Below are positions 8,857-11,792 of a stretch of DNA of 11,792 nucleotides, piece after piece. The first letter of the stretch is position 1. Each line of letters starts with the position of its first letter. Source of the DNA: Saccoglossus kowalevskii (Eukaryota > Hemichordata > Enteropneusta > Harrimaniidae); contig NW_003157925.1 in the NCBI RefSeq assembly GCF_000003605.2, positions 1 to 11,792 of the forward strand, in the 5' to 3' direction. The notes under the pieces are model-generated. The model had not been told where the DNA came from, did not search any database, and saw only the letters and a list, made by a program, of their open reading frames with translations. The translations under genes were made by a program, and so were the position numbers.

Positions 8857-9545
8857 TGACGACTTAGCACCATTGATATCCCCAGTCTACTATCTAGAGC
8901 GTGACGACTTAGGCACCATTGATATCCCCAGTCTACTATGTAGAGCTTGACGACTTAGGCACCATTGATATCCCCAGTCTACAATGTGGAGCTTGACGAC
9001 TTAGGCACTATTGACATCCCATGTCTACTCTGTGGAGTGTGACGACTTAGGTTCCATTGATATCCCCAGTCTACTATGTGGAGTGTGACGACTTAGGTAC
9101 CAATGATATCCCCTGACTACTATGTGGAGCGTGACGACTTAGGCACCATTAACATCCCCAGTCTACTATGTGGAACTTGACGACTTAGGCACCATTGACA
9201 TCCCCAGTCTACTATGTGTAGTGTGACGACTTAGGTACCATTGATATCCCCAGTCTACTATGTGGAGCGTGACGACTTAGGCACCATTGACATCCCCAGT
9301 CTACTATGTGGAGCGTGACGACTTAGGCACCATTGATATACCCAGTCTACTATGTGGAGCGTGACGACTTAGGCACCATTGACATCCCCAGTCTACTATG
9401 TGGAGCGTGACGACTTAGGCACCATTGATATACCCAGTCTACTATGTGGAGCGTGACGACTTAGGCACCATTGACATCCCCAGTCTACTATGTGGAGCGT
9501 GACGACTTAGGCACCATTGATATACCCAGTCTACTATGTGGAGCG
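8857..9545. repeat. 15-unit segment homologous to 415-1104
   Basis: Counterpart of 415-1104 with the same ordered tracers from CTAGAGCG through TACAATG, ACTATTGACATCCCATG, GGTTCC and CATTAACATC to TGTGTAGTG. The first unit is 45 bp (TTAGCACC). It ends where CACCATTTGACATC (47-bp unit, 9546-9592) meets the CACCTTTGAC unit at 1105. Confidence 0.85.
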
Positions 9546-9592
9546 TGACGACTTAGGCACCATTTGACATCCCCAGTCTACTATGTGGAGCG
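9270..9592. repeat. Alternating 92-bp dimer run (7 units)
   Basis: Seven units alternate GACATC and GATATAC. The last, 47 bp long, has an extra T in CATTTGACATC. Confidence 0.85.
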
Positions 9593-9638
9593 TGACGACT
9601 TAGGTACCATTGATATCCCCAGTCTACTATGTGGAGCG

Positions 9639-10016
9639 TGACGACTTAGGCACCATTGACATCCCCAGTCTACTATGTGGAACTTCACGACTTAGGCACC
9701 ATTGACATCCCCAGTCTACTATGTGGAGTGAGACGACTTAGGTACCATTGATATCCCCAGTCTACTATGCGGAGTGTGACGACTTAGGTACCATTGATAT
9801 CCGCAGTCTACTATGTGGAGCGTGACGACTTAGGCACCATTGATATCCCCAGTCTACTATGTGGAGCTGAGCTTGACGACTTAGGTACCATTGATATCCC
9901 CAGTCTACTATGTGGAGCTGAGCTTGACGACTTAGGCACCATTGATATTTCCAGTCTACTATGTGGAGCTTGACGACTTAGGCACCATTGGTATCCCCAG
10001 TCTACTCTGTGGAGCT
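9639..10016. repeat. 378-bp eight-unit higher-order block, copy C
   Basis: Same order and length as copies A and B. Private changes are TTCACGAC at 9685 and ATCCGCAG near 9800. The pair of 51-bp units lies at 9823-9924. Confidence 0.92.
9823..9924. repeat. Pair of 51-bp units
   Basis: GGCACC then GGTACC units with GAGCTGAGCTT, followed by GATATTTCC and GGTATC as in the other full blocks. Confidence 0.95.
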
Positions 10017-10292
10017 TGACGACTTAGGCACCATTGATATCCCCAGTCTACTATCTAGAGCGTGACGACTTAGGCACCATTGATATCCCCAGTCTACTAT
10101 GTAGAGCTAGACGACTTAGGCACCATTGATATCCCCAGTCTACTATGTGGAGTGTGACGACTTAGGCACCATTGATATCTCCAGTCTACTATCTAGAGCG
10201 TGACGAATTAGGCACCATTGATATCCCCAGTCTACTATCTAGAGCGTGACGACTTAGGCACCATTGATATCCCCAGTCTACTATGTAGAGCT

Positions 10293-10393
10293 TGACGACT
10301 TAGGCACCATTGATATCCCCAGTCTACTATTGGAGCTGAGCTTGACGACTTAGGTAGCGATTGATATCCTCAGTCTACTATGGGAGCTGAGCT
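10293..10393. repeat. Degenerate pair of 51-bp-type units (50 and 51 bp)
   Basis: Both have GAGCTGAGCTT but have lost a base just before it (CTATTGGAGC and CTATGGGAGC). The second also gained one in GGTAGCGATTG. GATATTTCC and GGTATC units follow, so the back half of the 378-bp block is kept although the front half is not. Confidence 0.88.
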
Positions 10394-10439
10394 TGACGAC
10401 TTAGGCACCATTGATATTTCCAGTCTACTATGTGGTGCT

Positions 10440-10577
10440 TGACGACTTAGGCACCATTGGTATCCCCAGTCTACTCTGTGGAGCTTGACGACTTAGGCAC
10501 CATTGATATCCCCAGTCTACTATCAAGAGCGTGACGACTTAGGCACCATTGATATCCCCAGTCTACTATGTAGAGCG
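10440..10577. repeat. Segment related to 1-138
   Basis: A GGTATC unit with CTCTGTGG is followed by the only other TATCAAGAG unit of the window, as at 1-92. Confidence 0.7.
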
Positions 10578-11175
10578 TGACGACTTAGGCACCATTGATA
10601 TACCCAGTCTACTATGTGGAGCGTAACGACTTAGGCACCATTGACATCCCCAGTCTACTATGTGGAGCGTGACGATTTAGGTACCATTGATATACCCAGT
10701 CTACTATGTGGAGCGTGACGACTTAGGCACCATTGACATCCCCAGTCTACTATGTGGAGCGTGATGACTTAGGCACCATTGATATACACAATCTACTATG
10801 TGGAGCGTGACGACTTAGGCACCATTGACATCCCCCGTCTACTATGTGGAGCGTGACGACTTAGGCACCATTGATATACCCAGTCTACTATGTGGAGCGT
10901 GACGACTTAGGCACCATTGACATCCCCAGTCTACTATGTGGAGCGTGACGACTTAGGCACCATTGATATACCCAGTCTACTATGTGGAGTGTGACGACTT
11001 AGGCACCATTCACATCCCCAGTCTACTATGTGGAGCGTGACGACTTAGGCACCATTGATATACCCAGTCTACTCTGTGGAGCGTGACGACTTAGGCACCA
11101 TTGATATACCCAGTCTACTGTGTGGAGCGTGACGACTTAGGCACCATTGACATCCCCAGTCAACTATGTGGAGCT
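10578..11175. repeat. Alternating 92-bp dimer run (13 units, one phase slip)
   Basis: This is the longest dimer run. GATATAC and GACATC forms alternate from 10578; one unit has CACATC (near 11010). At 11084 a second GATATAC unit follows the first, a one-unit slip. The run is interrupted only by this. Confidence 0.82.
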
Positions 11176-11634
11176 TGACGACTTAGACACCATTGACATC
11201 CCCAGTCTACTATGTGGAGTGTGACGACTTAGGTACCATTGATATCCCCAGTCTACTATGTGGAGTGTGACGACTTAGGTACCATTGATATCCCCAGTCT
11301 ACTATGTGGAGCGTGACGACTTAGGCACCATTGACACGCCCAGTCTACTATGTGGAGCGTGACGACTTAGGCACCATTGATATACCTGGTCTACTATGTG
11401 GAGCATGACGACTTATGCACCATTGACATCGCCAGTCTACTATGTGGAGCGTGACGACTTAGGCACCATTGATATCCCCAGTCTACTATGTGCAGCTTGA
11501 CGACTTGGGTACCATTGATATCCCCAGTCTACTATCTAGAGCGTGACGACTTAGGTGCCATTGATATCCCCGTCTACTATGTGGAGTGTGACGACTTAGG
11601 TACCATTGATATCCCCAGTCTACTATGTGTAGAG
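10624..11634. repeat. 22-unit segment, copy 3 of 3
   Basis: Copy of the 1013-1793 segment enlarged by 230 bp, exactly five units; the extra units lie in the dimer run. Markers kept include CGTAACGAC, TGATGAC with ATACACA, AGACACC, GACACGCCC, ATACCTGG, TTATGCACC, GTGCAGCTT, TTGGGTACC and the CCCCGTCTAC unit (11544-11588). Confidence 0.83.
11544..11588. repeat. 45-bp unit with one-base deletion
   Basis: Third occurrence of the CCCCGTCTAC deletion, here with GGTGCC instead of GGTACC. Confidence 0.9.
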
Positions 11635-11792
11635 TGACGACTTAGGCACCATTGACATCCCCAGTCTACTATGTGGAGCGTGACGACTTAGGCACCATTG
11701 ATATACCTAGTCTACCATGTGGAGCGTGACGACTTAGGCACCATTGATATACCTAGTCTACTATGTGGAGCGTGACGACTTATGCACCATTG

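Larger units (their letters stand above)
1..11792. repeat. Tandem satellite array, 46-bp unit, about 255 units
   Basis: The entire window consists of head-to-tail copies of a 46-bp unit, all in one orientation. Consensus by unit position: 1-12 TGACGACTTAGG, 13 C or T, 14-21 ACCATTGA, 22 T or C, 23-24 AT, 25 C or A, 26-38 CCCAGTCTACTAT, 39-46 usually GTGGAGCG, with GTAG or CTAG at 39-42 and CT, TG or CA at 45-46. The main form has 23 G/C in 46. Unit starts fall at 1, 47, 93, 139 and so on to 11773, where a 20-base partial unit begins. Length variants are few: 51-bp units, single-base indels and one 31-bp loss. Both window ends lie inside the array. No gene, promoter, terminator, RNA gene or foreign insertion is visible anywhere. 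Stops occur in every unit in two of the three forward frames, and the frame shifts by one base per unit, so the array is non-coding as far as can be seen. A eukaryotic satellite is inferred; the family is not recognised. Confidence 0.98.

Noticed and set aside
1-11792. CRISPR array
   Set aside because: There are no unique spacers: all 46 positions of the unit are conserved among copies, there is no leader or cas gene, and the block structure is that of a satellite.
1-11792. Repeat-protein coding region (for example a tandem-repeat surface protein)
   Set aside because: The unit is 46 bp, so the frame shifts each unit. TGA and TAG occur in every typical unit in two forward frames, so no frame stays open across several typical units.
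1-11792. Hairpin within the unit (GACT at 5-8 against AGTC at 29-32)
   Set aside because: The stem is only four base pairs with poor extension, as expected by chance in 46 bp; palindromes such as GATATC are too short to call a structure.
1-11792. CENP-B box or telomere-type repeat
   Set aside because: The conserved TTCG and CGGG core of the CENP-B box is absent from the unit, and the sequence has no short G-rich telomeric motif.
1-11792. bZIP or CRE-like TGACG sites as regulatory elements
   Set aside because: TGACG is present simply because it is part of nearly every unit; there is no gene or promoter to regulate in the window.
1-11792. Transposable element or insertion within the array
   Set aside because: Unit register is continuous from end to end with only small indels and one 31-bp loss; no non-repeat sequence longer than a few bases exists.

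Overview
The whole window is one uninterrupted tandem array of a short satellite (minisatellite-class) repeat. The basic unit is 46 bp. I set its phase, arbitrarily, to start at TGACGAC. Walking the unit starts through about the first 7.5 kb, and at many points beyond, gives a start every 46 bp apart from a small set of listed length variants. From the first unit start (base 1) to the last (base 11773) there are 255 units plus a 20-base partial unit. The net length excess of 42 bp is accounted for by those variants. All units lie in the same orientation. No unique sequence, transposon, RNA gene or credible protein-coding gene is present, and the array runs off both ends of the window. Because 46 is not a multiple of three and each unit carries stop codons, open frames close almost at once.

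Units differ at a few recurrent positions: 13 C/T, 22 T/C, 25 C/A, 39 G/C, 41 G/A and 45-46 CG/CT/TG/CA. Rarer private changes act as tracers. They show that the array is not a string of random variants but a mosaic of higher-order blocks copied several times. (1) An 8-unit, 378-bp block occurs in full at 2438-2815, 6906-7283 and 9639-10016, with altered copies at 6155-6537 and 8300-8580. (2) A duplication of about 1.1 kb links 2070-3137 to 6538-7650; its first 746 bp differ at only 6 positions. (3) 231-1150 matches 4956-5737 with exactly three units missing from the latter, and 415-1104 matches 8857-9545. (4) 1013-1793, 3046-3780 and 10624-11634 are three copies of one segment differing by whole units. 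(5) A hexamer/heptamer tandem duplication lies at 4496-5093. (6) Long runs of strictly alternating unit types form 92-bp dimers. Length differences between copies are whole multiples of 46 bp, as expected of unequal crossing-over or gene conversion in register.

An uninterrupted array of more than 11.7 kb with higher-order structure and about 50% GC in the unit suggests a eukaryotic nuclear genome (heterochromatic, pericentromeric or subtelomeric satellite). This is inference: nothing in the window identifies the species, and I do not recognise the repeat family. The only longer open frame, around 6310-6558, is a by-product of three adjacent 51-bp units (17 codons each) and is not proposed as a gene.
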